A DNA stretch of 64,000 nucleotides from Candidatus Mediterraneibacter intestinavium (GCA_019119205.1 DWXK01000062.1:1-64000), one strand, 5' to 3'; shown: positions 37,094 to 50,461, numbered from the stretch's first letter. A program made the numbers and translations. The notes: generated by a model not told the origin, from the sequence alone.

Positions 37094-38295
37094 TGCTCTT
37101 CACCGTCCTTTACATTATTGCTGACCATGGCGTTCGGTCCGACCTTCGCTCCGTTTCCGATCTCCACGCCGCTTCCGACTGTAGCTACGCCGCTGCTCTC
37201 TCCGTCCGGCATCGCGCCGACTACTGCGTTTTCCCCGATCGTCACATTCTCCGCAACGATACAGTGTTTCACGACAGCGCCCGCCTTGATCGTTGTGCCG
37301 CCCATAACAACTGCGTCTTCCACCTCAGCGCCCGGCTCCACCTTGACGCCTGCGAAGAGGATCGAGTGTTTTACATGACCGTTGATCCGGCATCCGTCTG
37401 TGATCATGGAGTTTTCCACCACGCCGGTCTCGCCGATCTTATGCCCGGTCATTCCGCTGTTGCGGCTGTAGATCTTCCACTCTTCATCAAAGAGGTCGAT
37501 GCCGCTGTGTTCCGGATCGAGGACCTCCATATTCGCTTCCCACAGCGACGGGATCGTTCCCACATCTTTCCAGTATCCGCTGAAGCGGTATGCATACATA
37601 TCTCGTCCGTCGCGGAGCAGATTCGGGATGATATTATTTCCAAAGTCATTCTCTGAATTCGGATCCGCCTCATCTTCTTCCAGGTATTTTCTGAGGATGT
37701 CCCAGTTGAAGATATAGATTCCCATGGAAGCAAGATTGGACTTCGGCTCTTTCGGTTTCTCCTGGAATTCCGTGATCTTGTCATTGTCATCCGTTACCAT
37801 CAGACCGAAACGGGATGCCTCTTCCCATGGAACTTCCATGACCGCCACACTGAATTCCGCGCCTTTTTCTTTGTGGAACTTCAGGAAATCGCTGTAATCC
37901 TGCTTGCAGATCTGGTCTCCGGAAAGGATGATCACATACTCAGGATCATAACGGTCGATAAATGAGATGTTCTGATAGATCGCATTCGCTGTTCCCTTAT
38001 ACCAGTCCGAGCCGGAAGCCTGCTGGTAAGGAGGAAGCACATGCACGCCGCCGTGCAGACGGTCAAGATCCCACGGCTGTCCGTTTCCTATGTACTCATT
38101 GAGCACGAGCGGCTGATACTGGGTCAGGATACCAACAGTATCAATACCCGAATTCACGCAGTTCGACAGCGGAAAATCAATGATACGGTATTTCCCGCCA
38201 AAAGGAACTGCCGGTTTTGCCAGATTCTGCGTCAATGCATAAAGACGCGATCCCTGTCCTCCGGCAAGGAGCATTGCAATCATTTCTTTTGCCAT
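37087..38295 (-). CDS. glgC: second glucose-1-phosphate adenylyltransferase GlgC
   Basis: A 402-residue GlgC paralogue with the GGQGSRL loop, [16 protein letters not shown] and a C-terminal hexapeptide-repeat domain. The highly conserved [11 protein letters not shown] block reads [11 protein letters not shown]: the catalytic Asp stays but His and Tyr are replaced. It is 22 residues shorter than the copy at 7379. The start follows AGGGGAAG. It is paired with the truncated glgD, so its regulation probably differs from the first pair. Confidence 0.9.
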   Translation of the reverse strand: MAKEMIAMLLAGGQGSRLYALTQNLAKPAVPFGGKYRIIDFPLSNCVNSGIDTVGILTQYQPLVLNEYIGNGQPWDLDRLHGGVHVLPPYQQASGSDWYKGTANAIYQNISFIDRYDPEYVIILSGDQICKQDYSDFLKFHKEKGAEFSVAVMEVPWEEASRFGLMVTDDNDKITEFQEKPKEPKSNLASMGIYIFNWDILRKYLEEDEADPNSENDFGNNIIPNLLRDGRDMYAYRFSGYWKDVGTIPSLWEANMEVLDPEHSGIDLFDEEWKIYSRNSGMTGHKIGETGVVENSMITDGCRINGHVKHSILFAGVKVEPGAEVEDAVVMGGTTIKAGAVVKHCIVAENVTIGENAVVGAMPDGESSGVATVGSGVEIGNGAKVGPNAMVSNNVKDGEEQW

Positions 38296-38400
38296 AATTC
38301 TTCCCCTATTCTAATAGATTTTTATGGTAAAATTGCACCTCAAAAGCCAAAAAAGTGGAAGTTTTTTATTCAAATAAGACAAAATCAGTCGATTTTTCCA

Positions 38401-38432
38401 TAAAATAGTACGCGGAGTGTCACCACTCCGCG
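38401..38432 (-). terminator. terminator of the galactonate operon
   Basis: CGCGGAGTG (38411-38419) pairs with CACTCCGCG (38424-38432), with the dgoD stop codon inside the loop. TACTATTTTATGG follows on the minus strand. Confidence 0.65.
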
Positions 38433-39568
38433 ATCGATCCGTCTTCATGCCGCCACACCGGGTTCTTCCAGTTATGAGGATTTTTGTTTTCTTCGACAAC
38501 AAGCTCCCTGTTTATCTCAACACCAAGCCCTGCCCGTCTGGGAAGTTCCACATATCCATCTGTGAATTTAAAGTCTTCCGGGTTCAGCACATAATCCAGG
38601 ATGCTCTTCCCCACATTATAGTGGATCCCCATACTCTGCTCCTGGATGACTGCATTGTAAGAGCACGCGTCTACATTGAGGCATGCAGACAGAGCGATCG
38701 GTCCGAGCGGGCAGTGAGGCGCCAATGCCACATCAAATGCTTCCGCCATCGCCGCGATCTTTCTTACCTCCGTGATTCCTCCTGCGTGGCTTAGATCCGG
38801 CTGCACGATATCGACGCCCCCGATCTTCAAAAGCCGTTTAAAATCATATCTTGAATACAGCCTCTCTCCTGTTGCAATGGGAATATTGCACGCTGCAGCG
38901 ATCTCCGGGAAATATTCCATCTGTTCGCACAGTACCGGCTCCTCGATGAACATGGGATCAAACTCTTCCAGCTTTTTTGCCAGGATCTTAGCCATAGGCT
39001 TATGCACCCTGCCGTGAAAATCGATGGCGATCCCGAAATATCTTCCACAGCTTTCTCTGATCGCCGCTACCCGCTCCAGGACAGCGTCTATTTTATCGTA
39101 GGAATCTATCATCTGCAGTTCATCCGTGGCATTCATCTTAACCGCGGAAAATCCCGCCTCTTTTCTTTCAAGGGCCGCGCGCCCGACATCCCGGGGTCTG
39201 TCTCCGCCAACCCAGCTGTAGACTTTCATTTTATCCCTGCAGGCTCCGCCCAGCAGTTCATAGACCGGGACGCCAAAGTGCCTGCCCTTAATATCCCACA
39301 GTGCCTGGTCAATCCCGGCTATGGCGCTCATCATAACGCCTCCGCCCCTGTAGAATCCGGCTCGGTACAATGTATTCCAGATATCTTCAATCCGTGTGGG
39401 GTCTTTTCCGATAAGATAATCTCTCATCTCCTCAACACAAGCCAGTACCGTTCTGCAATGACCTTCCAGGACCGGCTCTCCCCATCCTGATATTCCTTCG
39501 TCTGTCACGATTTCCACGAACCCCCATCGCGGACGCACTGTAAAGGTATTTACTTCTCTGATCTTCAT
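38420..39568 (-). CDS. dgoD: D-galactonate dehydratase (enolase superfamily)
   Basis: This protein removes water from D-galactonate to give 2-keto-3-deoxy-D-galactonate. At 382 residues it shows the metal ligands of the mandelate racemase group in the DFHGR, FIEEPV and GERLYS segments. The catalytic histidines are seen in DFHGR and APHCPLGP. I chose the ATG at 39568 ([11 protein letters not shown]) because AAGGAG lies before it and it overlaps the aldolase stop (ATGA). An upstream start would add seven residues. Substrate assignment is strong from motif match and operon; a relative acting on another sugar acid is possible. Confidence 0.87.
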   Translation of the reverse strand: MKIREVNTFTVRPRWGFVEIVTDEGISGWGEPVLEGHCRTVLACVEEMRDYLIGKDPTRIEDIWNTLYRAGFYRGGGVMMSAIAGIDQALWDIKGRHFGVPVYELLGGACRDKMKVYSWVGGDRPRDVGRAALERKEAGFSAVKMNATDELQMIDSYDKIDAVLERVAAIRESCGRYFGIAIDFHGRVHKPMAKILAKKLEEFDPMFIEEPVLCEQMEYFPEIAAACNIPIATGERLYSRYDFKRLLKIGGVDIVQPDLSHAGGITEVRKIAAMAEAFDVALAPHCPLGPIALSACLNVDACSYNAVIQEQSMGIHYNVGKSILDYVLNPEDFKFTDGYVELPRRAGLGVEINRELVVEENKNPHNWKNPVWRHEDGSIAEW

Positions 39569-40212
39569 TCCTGCGCTCCTTCCTGCCATGCTCTGACCTT
39601 TTCCACAAGTGTACGGATCATCTCGCTTCCTTCTGCCCAGCGACCCTCTCTCACGATATCTTTTGGCACCAGGGCGCTCGCCAGCCCGGCTCCCAGGTAT
39701 CCCTGTTCCAAAAAGTCCGTAATGTTATTTCGATCCACACCGCCGATAGCCACATATTCTGTATCGTCAAAGGGTCCTTTCAGATCCCGCACATATCTTT
39801 GAGGCATACTGCCGGCAGGAAACAGTTTCATTGTATCAAATCCGTATTTCAGGCAGACAGCCACATCGCTGGGAGTCATCACTCCGGGAAGAAGCGGGAT
39901 TTTTCTTTCTGCGCAGAATGCCAGCACATCTTCCGGGGTTCCCGGTGTCAGCAGAAACTGTGCGCCGGCTTTCACCGCGGCATCTGCTTTCTCCACAGTT
40001 ATGGCGGTGCCGGCTCCGATGATGCACTGGTCCCCCATCTTCTCCCGCAAAAGGCTGATCTGTTCCAGCGCCCGCCCGCTGTTCAGCGCCACTTCAAAAA
40101 ATGATATGCCCCCGTTCACCGTCATCTCTGCATAATCCAGCGTTTTCTCAAATGGTACATTCCGCATGATCGCCAGAACCCGATTCTCTGATACGACTGA
40201 TCTTATGTCCAT
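39565..40212 (-). CDS. 2-dehydro-3-deoxy-phosphogluconate/phosphogalactonate aldolase
   Basis: A 215-residue class I aldolase of the KDPG family. It splits the phosphorylated 2-keto-3-deoxy acid to pyruvate and glyceraldehyde 3-phosphate. The Schiff-base lysine is in the segment [12 protein letters not shown], and the E and R of the family are seen in FFEVALNSG. The start follows AAGGAGG. It sits between the kinase and dehydratase, so in this context it may act on the galactose-derived acid (DgoA-like). Confidence 0.87.
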   Translation of the reverse strand: MDIRSVVSENRVLAIMRNVPFEKTLDYAEMTVNGGISFFEVALNSGRALEQISLLREKMGDQCIIGAGTAITVEKADAAVKAGAQFLLTPGTPEDVLAFCAERKIPLLPGVMTPSDVAVCLKYGFDTMKLFPAGSMPQRYVRDLKGPFDDTEYVAIGGVDRNNITDFLEQGYLGAGLASALVPKDIVREGRWAEGSEMIRTLVEKVRAWQEGAQE

Positions 40213-40307
40213 TTCATTTTCCTCCTTTTTCCTTCCTGTCTGCCTTCCATCTGCACTTCTCTGTTTCCCTTACCGGACAGGTCTTTTTCTTCTTTTATCT
40301 GCCTTCT

Positions 40308-41255
40308 TTACCGGGCAGGCTCTCTCCTGCCTTCCAGAGCCGTTCTCATTTCTTCCGCATCCGGATAGCCTTCATAATCTCCCCGTGTCTGGGTCGCCAT
40401 CGCACCGCAGATACTGCCCATAATCGCTGCCTTTTCCAGATCTGCTCCCTTTATAATGCCGGACAGAAATCCCGCATTAAATCCATCACCCGCTCCGATC
40501 GTTTCGATCGGTGTGCAGGGATAAGGCGGGATCTTTATAGTCTGGGAACCGTCTGATACGACCGTGCCTCTGGCCCCGTCTTTTATGACAAGGTATTCTG
40601 CCCTTCCTTTCTGAAACACAGTCTGAACGATCTCCTCAACAGTCTGTACTCCCAAAATCTCTCTGCCCTCATCCAGCCCGGTCAGCACAATACCGCTGCG
40701 GAGCGCAAACCTTCTCAGAATTTCCGTATGATCCTTCCCATGCCACAGTTTTTCCCGTATATTGGGATCAAACGCAACAGTAATATTCCTGCTTTCCGCC
40801 AGATCAAACATTGCTTCCACTGTTTTCCGGCAGCTTTCGCTCAAAACCGGCGTGATCCCGGTCAGATATACGACCCGTACGCCTTCCAGTTCCAGCCCGT
40901 CCAGGTCGGATGGACACATCGTGCTTGCCGCGCTGTCTTTCCGATAATAAAAAACCTTTGTTTCTCCTCCTGATATCCCCTTAAACATGATCCCTGTGGG
41001 ATGCTCGCTGTCAAGGAGCAGGTGGCCGCACTTCACCCCTTCTGCAAGCAGCTTTCCCCTGATAAAATATCCAAACTCATCCATGCCGAGACGGCTGAAC
41101 CATTCTGTATCCACGCCCAGTTTTGCCGCCCCCACTGCCACATTGCTCTCCGAACCTGCCGCATAAGGCTGAAAGTTTCCCGCATATCTGAGCGGACCTT
41201 CCCTGTCCGGGGCGAATGCCGCCATCGTTTCCCCAAAGGTAAATAATTCCGCCAA
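40308..41255 (-). CDS. PfkB family 2-keto-3-deoxy acid kinase
   Basis: A sugar kinase of the ribokinase group, likely phosphorylating 2-keto-3-deoxygluconate or -galactonate. It shows the N-terminal AAGSESNVAVGAAKLG segment and the C-terminal catalytic motif ETIGAGDGFNAGFLSG with the general base Asp. I chose a TTG start at 41255 (LAELFTFGETMAAF) since AAAGGGG lies 9 bases before it. An ATG at 41294 would add 13 basic residues unlike the family. It is first in the three-gene operon. No transporter or regulator for the pathway is in the window. Confidence 0.83.
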   Translation of the reverse strand: MAELFTFGETMAAFAPDREGPLRYAGNFQPYAAGSESNVAVGAAKLGVDTEWFSRLGMDEFGYFIRGKLLAEGVKCGHLLLDSEHPTGIMFKGISGGETKVFYYRKDSAASTMCPSDLDGLELEGVRVVYLTGITPVLSESCRKTVEAMFDLAESRNITVAFDPNIREKLWHGKDHTEILRRFALRSGIVLTGLDEGREILGVQTVEEIVQTVFQKGRAEYLVIKDGARGTVVSDGSQTIKIPPYPCTPIETIGAGDGFNAGFLSGIIKGADLEKAAIMGSICGAMATQTRGDYEGYPDAEEMRTALEGRREPAR

Positions 41256-41296
41256 AAGATACCGCCCCTTTCTATTTCTCTTATATGTCCTCAATT

Positions 41297-41327
41297 ATAT
41301 GGAGTTATGGGCTTGAAACATATGGAG
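41297..41327. promoter_or_regulatory. repeated ATATGGAG motif before the sugar-acid operon
   Basis: ATATGGAG occurs at 41297-41304 and again at 41320-41327, 23 bases apart and about 45-70 bases before the kinase start. The first copy overlaps TATAAT on the minus strand. Two evenly placed half sites suggest an operator (inference). Confidence 0.4.
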
Positions 41328-41382
41328 GAATCTGTATTCAGTTATGGAAAATAGGATAATCTTCAAGCCAATTTTCTCACAG

Positions 41383-41426
41383 AAAAACCCCGGCAAATCC
41401 TATTCTTGTTTCAGGATCCACCGGGG
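41383..41426 (-). terminator. terminator of the V-type ATPase operon
   Basis: CCCCGG (41388-41393) pairs with CCGGGG (41421-41426), with ATCCT/AGGAT inside. TTTTTCTG follows on the minus strand. Confidence 0.85.
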
Positions 41427-41454
41427 ATTCACATATGCTTATTTGTTGTACTTT

Positions 41455-42111
41455 TTATTTCTCGCTGTAATGATGCGCATCCTCGAGCATCATATCCTTC
41501 ACCTTCATCAGTCGGATCTGGGTACTCCTCTCGTTCTCATCCAGCTTCATCGTGATATATTTTATATTCTCCTCCGTCTCCGGGATGATCACGTGTTCCA
41601 GCGCGTTCACACGCCTTCTCGTCTTCTCGATCTCCGCCGCCATAAGCTGGCAGGCCTTCTCGCACTCAGCAAGCCGGATCATATCCGGAAGGATATCCGC
41701 CAGAGATTTCACCGCTCCGTCCAGATCACTGGAAGTAAAGGCGAATCCGTAGGAATAGATATCGTTCTCGTCCGCAGTGCGGGTCTTATACTCAAACGTG
41801 GGGATATCCACGCTCATCACGTTCTTCTCCCCCGCTTCAAGATTGACTTCCTGCTTTGGAGCCATGAGCGCCGTGTTAAGCGCTGCCTCAGACATCCCTG
41901 CTTTGGCGATGACAAAATTCCGGTTTGCAGACTTGATGCCCGCCTCCACTTTCTTGCGCACTGTCATATTCTCACGGACCAGGTCCAGATACTGGCGCAT
42001 CAGTTCATCCCGCTTGTCTTTCAGGAGCTTATGGCCGCGGATCGCAGTCACACGTTTCTTCTTCAGCCTTGTCAGCTCCATCCGGGTCGGATTCACATGT
42101 TTCGAAGCCAA
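41455..42111 (-). CDS. atpD: V-type ATPase subunit D
   Basis: The central rotor shaft, 218 residues, a long antiparallel coiled coil. It begins MASKHVNPTRMELTRLKKKR, and the C-terminal segment RRVNALEHVIIPETEENIKYI is the family hallmark. Last gene of the operon, 86 bases after subunit B, followed by a terminator. Confidence 0.95.
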   Translation of the reverse strand: MASKHVNPTRMELTRLKKKRVTAIRGHKLLKDKRDELMRQYLDLVRENMTVRKKVEAGIKSANRNFVIAKAGMSEAALNTALMAPKQEVNLEAGEKNVMSVDIPTFEYKTRTADENDIYSYGFAFTSSDLDGAVKSLADILPDMIRLAECEKACQLMAAEIEKTRRRVNALEHVIIPETEENIKYITMKLDENERSTQIRLMKVKDMMLEDAHHYSEK

Positions 42112-42197
42112 AACTCCACCTCCTTTGATAAATCATCTGAATATTTCACCCCGCTTTGCACCGCTCGCGGGCTTCGCGTTTTCGTTCCTCGGAACTG

Positions 42198-43571
42198 CTA
42201 TTCGGCGTCGTAGAATTTATCCAGATATTTATCATCAATTCGTTTCAGCTCTGTTCTTGGGAGCATGCGCAGCAGTTTCCAGCCGATATCCAGTGTCTCT
42301 TCGATACTGCGGTCTGTATTGTATCCCTGGGATACGTATTCCTGCTCGAATGCGTCCGCGAATTTTGCGTACATCAGGTCGATCTCGGTCAGCGCTGCCT
42401 CACCCAGGATCACCATGAGTTCTTTTGCGTCTTTTCCGCGGGCATATGCAGCGAAGAGCTGGTTCATGGTGTTGGAGTGGTCGGCACGGGTCTTGCCTTC
42501 ACCGATTCCCTTATCCTTCAGACGGGACAGGGACGGCAGCACATCGATAGGCGGCGTGATGCCTTTGCGGTAGAGCTCGCGGCTCAGGATGATCTGTCCC
42601 TCGGTGATATACCCGGTCAGGTCCGGGATGGGATGAGTCTTGTCATCCTCAGGCATGGTCAGGATCGGGATCATGGTGATACTTCCCTTCTTCCCGTTCT
42701 GCCTTCCTGCTCTCTCATAGATGGACGCCAGGTCTGTGTACATATATCCGGGATATCCGCGGCGTCCTGGAACTTCCTTTCGTGCCGCAGACACCTCACG
42801 GAGCGCATCCGCGTAGTTTGTGATATCCGTCAGGATGACGAGCACATGCATCTCCTTTTCAAAAGCAAGATACTCTGCTGCTGTCAAAGCCATCTTCGGC
42901 GTTGCGATACGTTCGATGGCAGGGTCATTTGCAAGGTTTACGAACAGCACCGTCCTGTCAAGGGCGCCTGTCTCCCGGAAACTCTCGATAAAGAAGTTGG
43001 ACTCCTCGAAAGTGATTCCCATCGCGGCAAATACAACGGCGAAGTTCTCGTCTTTTCCAAGCACTTTCGCCTGTCTTGCGATCTGTGCCGCGAGCTGTGC
43101 ATGGGGAAGTCCCGATGCCGAGAAGATCGGCAGCTTCTGTCCGCGGACCAGTGTGTTCAGTCCGTCGATGGCGGACACACCGGTCTGGATGAACTCCTCC
43201 GGGTAGCTTCTTGCCGCCGGGTTCATGGGAAGACCGTTGATGTCCATCCTGGCTTCAGGAAGGATATCCGGACCGTCGTCAATGGGACGTCCCAGTCCGT
43301 CAAAGACACGTCCCAGCATGTCCTCGGACACGCCAAGTTCCATGCTCCTTCCAAGGAAACGTACTTTGCTGTTTGACAGGTTAATCCCCGTTGAGCTCTC
43401 GAAAAGCTGTACCAGCACGTCACTTCCGTTTACCTCAAGGACTTTGCATCTCCTGGTCTCGCCGTTTACCAGCTCGATCTCTCCCAGTTCGTCATAGGTC
43501 ACGCCTTCCACGCCGCGCACGAGCATCAGCGGTCCTGCGACCTCCTGTATGGTTCTGTACTCCTTCGGCAT
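42198..43571 (-). CDS. atpB: V-type ATPase subunit B
   Basis: The non-catalytic nucleotide-binding subunit, 457 residues. It shows [20 protein letters not shown] and the arginine-containing segment that completes the catalytic site of subunit A. The Walker A loop is degenerate (FSASGLPH), as expected for B. It starts one base after the stop of subunit A. Confidence 0.96.
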   Translation of the reverse strand: MPKEYRTIQEVAGPLMLVRGVEGVTYDELGEIELVNGETRRCKVLEVNGSDVLVQLFESSTGINLSNSKVRFLGRSMELGVSEDMLGRVFDGLGRPIDDGPDILPEARMDINGLPMNPAARSYPEEFIQTGVSAIDGLNTLVRGQKLPIFSASGLPHAQLAAQIARQAKVLGKDENFAVVFAAMGITFEESNFFIESFRETGALDRTVLFVNLANDPAIERIATPKMALTAAEYLAFEKEMHVLVILTDITNYADALREVSAARKEVPGRRGYPGYMYTDLASIYERAGRQNGKKGSITMIPILTMPEDDKTHPIPDLTGYITEGQIILSRELYRKGITPPIDVLPSLSRLKDKGIGEGKTRADHSNTMNQLFAAYARGKDAKELMVILGEAALTEIDLMYAKFADAFEQEYVSQGYNTDRSIEETLDIGWKLLRMLPRTELKRIDDKYLDKFYDAE

Positions 43572-45338
43572 TTAGCGTTCCCCCTTTCCGAATGTGTTTG
43601 CGATCTGTACGCTCAGCTCTTCTTCCACTTTTTCATATTCTGCGTCAAGCGCGTCTTCCTTCACATATTTAAAACGTCCGATCTGCTCTCTGACAGGCAT
43701 GGAAATCAGTTTCTGAAGGGAAGCTCCCTGTGAGAGCGCCTCCACGGCTCTGTCATAAAATGCGTTTACAAGTTTCATCATCATATACTGCTTTTTCAGC
43801 GACGTATAGGTATCGACCTCATGGAACGAGTTCTGATGCAGGAAATCCTCGCGGATGGAGCGCGCCGCTTCCATCTTCAGCCGGTCTCCCGGTGAAAGGG
43901 CGTCCATACCTACCATCTTTACGATTTCTTCCAGTTCCGCCTCTTCCTGGAGCAGGGTCATCATCTTCTGCCTGCCCTCCATCCAGTCCGGAGCCACCTC
44001 TGCGTTAAACCATTTCTCCATATCGTCCAGATACAGGGAATAGCTGTTCAGCCAGTTGATCGCCGGGAAATGTCTCTTGTACGCCAGCTGTGAATCCAGT
44101 CCCCAGAACACCTTCACGATACGAAGTGTTGCCTGGGATACCGGCTCTGAGGTATCTCCTCCCGGCGGGGATACTGCCCCGATCACAGAGAGTGCGCCCT
44201 CACGTCCGTCTTTTCCAAGGGAGATCACATGTCCCGCACGCTCGTAGAACTGTGCCAGACGGCTTCCCAGATAAGCCGGGTAGCCTTCCTCACCGGGCAT
44301 CTCCTCCAGACGTCCGGACATCTCGCGGAGCGCCTCTGCCCAGCGGGATGTGGAATCCGCCATCAGCGCGACGGAATATCCCATGTCGCGGAAATATTCC
44401 GCGATCGTGATACCGGTATAGATAGAAGCCTCACGTGCTGCAACCGGCATATCCGATGTGTTGGCGATCAGCACGGTCCGCTGCATCAGGGGCTGTCCTG
44501 TCTTCGGGTCTTTCAGCTCCGGGAACTCGTTCAGAACGTCCGTCATCTCATTTCCACGCTCGCCGCATCCGATATAGACAACGATGTCCGCCTCTGCCCA
44601 TTTTGCAAGCTGATGCTGGATCACGGTCTTTCCGCTTCCGAAAGGTCCGGGCACTGCAGCCACACCGCCCTTTGCGATCGGGAAGAACGTATCGATCACG
44701 CGCTGTCCTGTTACCAGAGGCATCTCCGGCGGAAGTTTCTTCTTATACGGGCGTCCGCGGCGAACCGGCCATTTCTGCATGAGTGTGAGCTCTTTGTCGC
44801 CCTCTTCCGTGGCGACCACTGCCACAACCTCTTCCACCGTAAACTCACCGGCTTTGATCTCTTTTACCGTTCCCCTGATCCCGTAGGGAACCATGATCTT
44901 CTGCTGCACCAGCACCGTCTCCTGGACAGTACCGATAACGTCGCCCTCCTCTACTTCATCGCCCGCCTGGACTGTGGGAACAAACTCCCACTTCAGGTCA
45001 CGCTTCAGGGAAGGAACTTCCACGCCGCGCTTTAAGTTGTTTCCTGAGATCTTCATGATGTCGTCCAGAGGTCTCTGGATCCCGTCATAGATACTTGTGA
45101 TCAGTCCCGGTCCCAGTTCAACGGACATTGGGACTTCCATCGATTCCACCGGTTCTCCCGGTCCCAGGCCGGAAGTCTCCTCGTAGACCTGGATCGACGC
45201 CTCGTCTCCGTGCATCTCAATGATCTCGCCGATCAGACGCTGTTTTGACACACGGACCACGTCAAACATATTTGCATCACGCATTCCCTCTGCGATGACG
45301 AGAGGTCCTGCGACTTTCTTTATTACTCCTGTGCTCAT
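43572..45338 (-). CDS. atpA: V-type ATPase catalytic subunit A
   Basis: The ATP-hydrolysing subunit, 588 residues. Walker [17 protein letters not shown] lies near residue 230, and the catalytic segment [10 protein letters not shown] follows. The A-type bulge domain (about residues 110-200) distinguishes it from F1 beta. It overlaps subunit F by 4 bases. Confidence 0.97.
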   Translation of the reverse strand: MSTGVIKKVAGPLVIAEGMRDANMFDVVRVSKQRLIGEIIEMHGDEASIQVYEETSGLGPGEPVESMEVPMSVELGPGLITSIYDGIQRPLDDIMKISGNNLKRGVEVPSLKRDLKWEFVPTVQAGDEVEEGDVIGTVQETVLVQQKIMVPYGIRGTVKEIKAGEFTVEEVVAVVATEEGDKELTLMQKWPVRRGRPYKKKLPPEMPLVTGQRVIDTFFPIAKGGVAAVPGPFGSGKTVIQHQLAKWAEADIVVYIGCGERGNEMTDVLNEFPELKDPKTGQPLMQRTVLIANTSDMPVAAREASIYTGITIAEYFRDMGYSVALMADSTSRWAEALREMSGRLEEMPGEEGYPAYLGSRLAQFYERAGHVISLGKDGREGALSVIGAVSPPGGDTSEPVSQATLRIVKVFWGLDSQLAYKRHFPAINWLNSYSLYLDDMEKWFNAEVAPDWMEGRQKMMTLLQEEAELEEIVKMVGMDALSPGDRLKMEAARSIREDFLHQNSFHEVDTYTSLKKQYMMMKLVNAFYDRAVEALSQGASLQKLISMPVREQIGRFKYVKEDALDAEYEKVEEELSVQIANTFGKGER

Positions 45339-45661
45339 TCACTTACTCCTCCAAACAGAATATCTGACCCGACCGCCTGCTCCACGGTCTTCTTGACGCC
45401 TTCCACACCGGCTCCGGTGTTCCCGGATACTCCGGGGATCCGGATGATCGCCGGGAGCGTCTTCTCCCGGTACTCCTCGATCTCTTCTTCCAGCTCCGCT
45501 GCCGCAGCCTCGGTGATATAGATGATCCCGTACTGCCCGTCCGCAAGCTGTCTGAGTTTCTCACGCGCTTCGTCCCGGGTCTTTACAGGGCAGATGGAAA
45601 GGCCCAGAGTGGCGAATCCGTAAATACTGTCGTAATCGCCGATCACTGCAATCTTATACAT
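45335..45661 (-). CDS. atpF: V-type ATPase subunit F
   Basis: A central-stalk subunit with a Rossmann-like fold, 108 residues. It begins [20 protein letters not shown], and the segment [11 protein letters not shown] matches the family. It overlaps the genes on both sides by a few bases. Confidence 0.93.
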   Translation of the reverse strand: MYKIAVIGDYDSIYGFATLGLSICPVKTRDEAREKLRQLADGQYGIIYITEAAAAELEEEIEEYREKTLPAIIRIPGVSGNTGAGVEGVKKTVEQAVGSDILFGGVSE

Positions 45662-46625
45662 ACATCTCCCTTATCCTTTCCCGGATCGCATCGTCCGGAA
45701 AATGATTTTGTTTTCCGGTCAGAATAATCCGAACTGTCTTGATCTCGTTCTCTCTCGCGATCAGATACCCCAGCAGGGGTCCCACAGAAAACGTCTCATA
45801 TTTCTGCGGTTTCATGGTCTCGATCATACGGTTATCGCACCAGCGTTCAAACGCCGACGGCGATTCTTTCAGCGCCTCTGCCCCGCCCGCATAGGAAGTT
45901 CCTTCCAGATACTGGGCGATCTCATCCATTCCGGAGAGCGCCGCCCGGATCAGCTGTTCCACGCTGACTCCCCGGCACTCCGCCATGGCGCTGTGCATAA
46001 AGTCTGCGGATTTTCCTGTCTTCTGTGAACGGACCGCGATCTTGATATCCGCGATCGCTACTGTGGTATCCGCATAATCATCAATGATCGGCTCGCCGGA
46101 GCGGCGTCCGGCATCCCGGATCGCTTCCAGGGCCGCCTTGTCGATCATGATGTCGCATAGCTGCCCGTCCCTTGTATGGAGCAGGGTCTCAAACGCCTCC
46201 TGCGCCGTTCGGGGCATATTTCCCGGAAGCCGTGCAAAATCTTTGTTCTCGACGATCTTCAGCATCTCCTCCCCGGGGATGGAACAGTCGTCGTAAAAGA
46301 TGTTAGGATTCCGCACTTCCGTGCACACTTCCTTAATCGCAGCTTTCAGGTTGTGATACAGCTTCGGGTAGGAAAGGACATCAAAGACGCTCATATCCGG
46401 GGCAACATCCCGGATCACTTTCCACGTCTTCTCTTCCTCTCTGCTTAAGACCGCATCCATATCATTTCCCGAAGATGCGTCTCCCCAGCCCTTCTCGATC
46501 AGAAGCTGCAGCGCCTGCTCCGCCGTTTTGCACGCCAGGAGCTGTTCGATCACCGCGTCGGTAAGGAGTGAGGTTTCAAGGGCACGTATACGGGCAACCG
46601 CATAGGTATACTTTGTCTTCCCCAA
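45654..46625 (-). CDS. atpC: V-type ATPase subunit C
   Basis: The funnel-shaped connector between rotor ring and shaft, 323 residues and helical. It starts MGKTKYTYAVARIRALE and ends with the conserved GPLLGYLIARENEIKTVRII region typical of the family. It lies 2 bases after subunit E. Confidence 0.93.
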   Translation of the reverse strand: MGKTKYTYAVARIRALETSLLTDAVIEQLLACKTAEQALQLLIEKGWGDASSGNDMDAVLSREEEKTWKVIRDVAPDMSVFDVLSYPKLYHNLKAAIKEVCTEVRNPNIFYDDCSIPGEEMLKIVENKDFARLPGNMPRTAQEAFETLLHTRDGQLCDIMIDKAALEAIRDAGRRSGEPIIDDYADTTVAIADIKIAVRSQKTGKSADFMHSAMAECRGVSVEQLIRAALSGMDEIAQYLEGTSYAGGAEALKESPSAFERWCDNRMIETMKPQKYETFSVGPLLGYLIARENEIKTVRIILTGKQNHFPDDAIRERIREMYV

Positions 46626-46627
46626 AT

Positions 46628-47236
46628 CTATCCCTCCCTGCCGGAGGCAAACAGCATCCTGTTCACCTGATCCGATAATTCTTCTCTCTTTGAATCAAAC
46701 ACTGCTTTTATCGTACAGTTTTCTTCCACTCCGCCGTATACCAGGAGGAATCCGCCCTCCGCTGCACACGGCTCATTGGAGATCTCCAGGCTTCCGCCTT
46801 TTGCTGCCGCGATCGTCTTCACCCTGCCTGAGAATCCTTCGGGCATCCTCTTAAGATCCTTCTCTGTAAACCGGATCTCTCCGCTCTCCGGAAGCACATA
46901 TCTCTCAAGCAGCTTTTCCATAAATCCAAAATATTCTTTGTCATCCAGATCCAGGACTTTCTCGTATGCCTTGCGGAGGATCTCCTGTATGACTTCCTGT
47001 TTTGCCGCCAGGTAAGCCTGTTTCCTCTGCATGTCCCGGGCAGAAACCGCACGGGCCGCATACTCCTGCGCCTCTTTCTCCGCCTCCCGGGCGATCCGTG
47101 AAGCTTCCTTATCCGCCTCTTCCCGGGCGCCGTCAAGGATCTTCTGCGCTTCCTCCTGCGCTTTTGTCCGGATCTCCCGTGCAGAGTTCTCTGCTTCCTC
47201 CAGGATCTGGGCTTTCATTTTCTCCAGTCCACTCAT
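46628..47236 (-). CDS. atpE: V-type ATPase subunit E (peripheral stalk)
   Basis: A 202-residue stalk protein. The first half is a long charged coiled coil rich in Glu, Ala and Arg; the second half is the globular domain that binds subunit B (segment EGGFLLVYGGVEENCTIKAV). It pairs with the coiled-coil protein encoded at the start of the operon. Confidence 0.9.
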   Translation of the reverse strand: MSGLEKMKAQILEEAENSAREIRTKAQEEAQKILDGAREEADKEASRIAREAEKEAQEYAARAVSARDMQRKQAYLAAKQEVIQEILRKAYEKVLDLDDKEYFGFMEKLLERYVLPESGEIRFTEKDLKRMPEGFSGRVKTIAAAKGGSLEISNEPCAAEGGFLLVYGGVEENCTIKAVFDSKREELSDQVNRMLFASGREG

Positions 47237-47287
47237 GTTCCGTTCTCCTTCTTGATTCAGTCAGTTTCCCGATTTCCTGCCTCAGGC

Positions 47288-49782
<2,495 letters not shown>

Positions 49783-49815
49783 AGTCTTATCCCCTCCTTT
49801 TCTGTTTTATTTTCT

Positions 49816-49853
49816 GTTGTGTTCCTTTTCTGAGTATAAGAGTGAACAGTAAC
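49816..49853. repeat. decayed copy of the palindromic element
   Basis: The 38-bp stretch begins GTTGTGTTCC and ends GTGAACAGTAAC, with TGAG in the middle. It closely follows the layout GTTACGAGTTCC-TGAG-...-GTGAACTGTAAC of the copy at 52789. No target duplication is visible. It lies between subunits G/H and I. Confidence 0.5.
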
Positions 49854-49865
49854 TCTTCCGCTGCA

Positions 49866-50174
49866 TCACACTGCCTGAGAGATCACAAGATCGACTGCTT
49901 CCGCTTCCCTCTTAAGAGCCGCATCTTTCAGCTTACCGATCTCTGCGCTGAGTTCCTGCGCGTCTTTTTCTCCGGCTTCCGCCGCTTTCTTCTGTGCCTC
50001 CGCTGTGACTGCCGCAGCACTTTCCCTTGCTTTTTGAACCGCCTCTTCCTTCATCGCAGAAGCTTTCTCTTTCGCCTCTGCCAGGATGCTGCCGCTCTCT
50101 TCCTCGGCCCTCTTCACGATCTCATCTGCCTGTTTCTCTGCCTCACGGATCGTACGGATCGTCTCCTCAACCAT
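49866..50174 (-). CDS. V-type ATPase peripheral-stalk subunit (G/H-like)
   Basis: A 102-residue coiled-coil protein (MVEETIRTIREAEKQADEIV, rich in Ala, Glu and Lys) that forms the peripheral stalk with subunit E; it corresponds to NtpF in E. hirae. I chose the ATG at 50174 since GGTGGTGGAG precedes it; an in-frame ATG at 50327 lies upstream of the promoter. First gene of the operon. The overall order matches the E. hirae ntpFIKECGABD cluster. Confidence 0.85.
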   Translation of the reverse strand: MVEETIRTIREAEKQADEIVKRAEEESGSILAEAKEKASAMKEEAVQKARESAAAVTAEAQKKAAEAGEKDAQELSAEIGKLKDAALKREAEAVDLVISQAV

Positions 50175-50270
50175 ATCCGCTCCACCACCTTTCTGTTGAG
50201 ATATTTTTTCCAATACGCACAACTTCATACTTACATTAATTTTACGATTTTTATAAGCAAGTATACGGGT

Positions 50271-50299
50271 ATTATATAACACGATCATATTTTTTTCAA
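50271..50299 (-). promoter_or_regulatory. sigma-A type promoter of the V-type ATPase operon
   Basis: TTGAAA (50294-50299, minus strand), exactly 17 bases, then TATAAT (50271-50276). The leader is about 90 bases. Confidence 0.85.
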
Positions 50300-50382
50300 A
50301 ACATTTATCAGAAACAATGATTTTCACCTATTACCATCACTTATAAGTATACTGAACAAACTGGCTGTTACGATCACCGGCG

Positions 50383-50432
50383 CAGAAAAAGGATCCCCGG
50401 CAGGACGTTGTGTCTCCTCCTGCCGGGGATCC
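50383..50432 (-). terminator. intrinsic terminator of trmL
   Basis: A perfect 15-bp stem, GGATCCCCGGCAGGA (50391-50405) with its complement at 50418-50432, is followed by TTTTTCTG on the minus strand. It lies 30 bases after the trmL stop. Confidence 0.92.
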
Positions 50433-50461
50433 ATCTATGTTTATTATTTCCGCTCCGTTTC

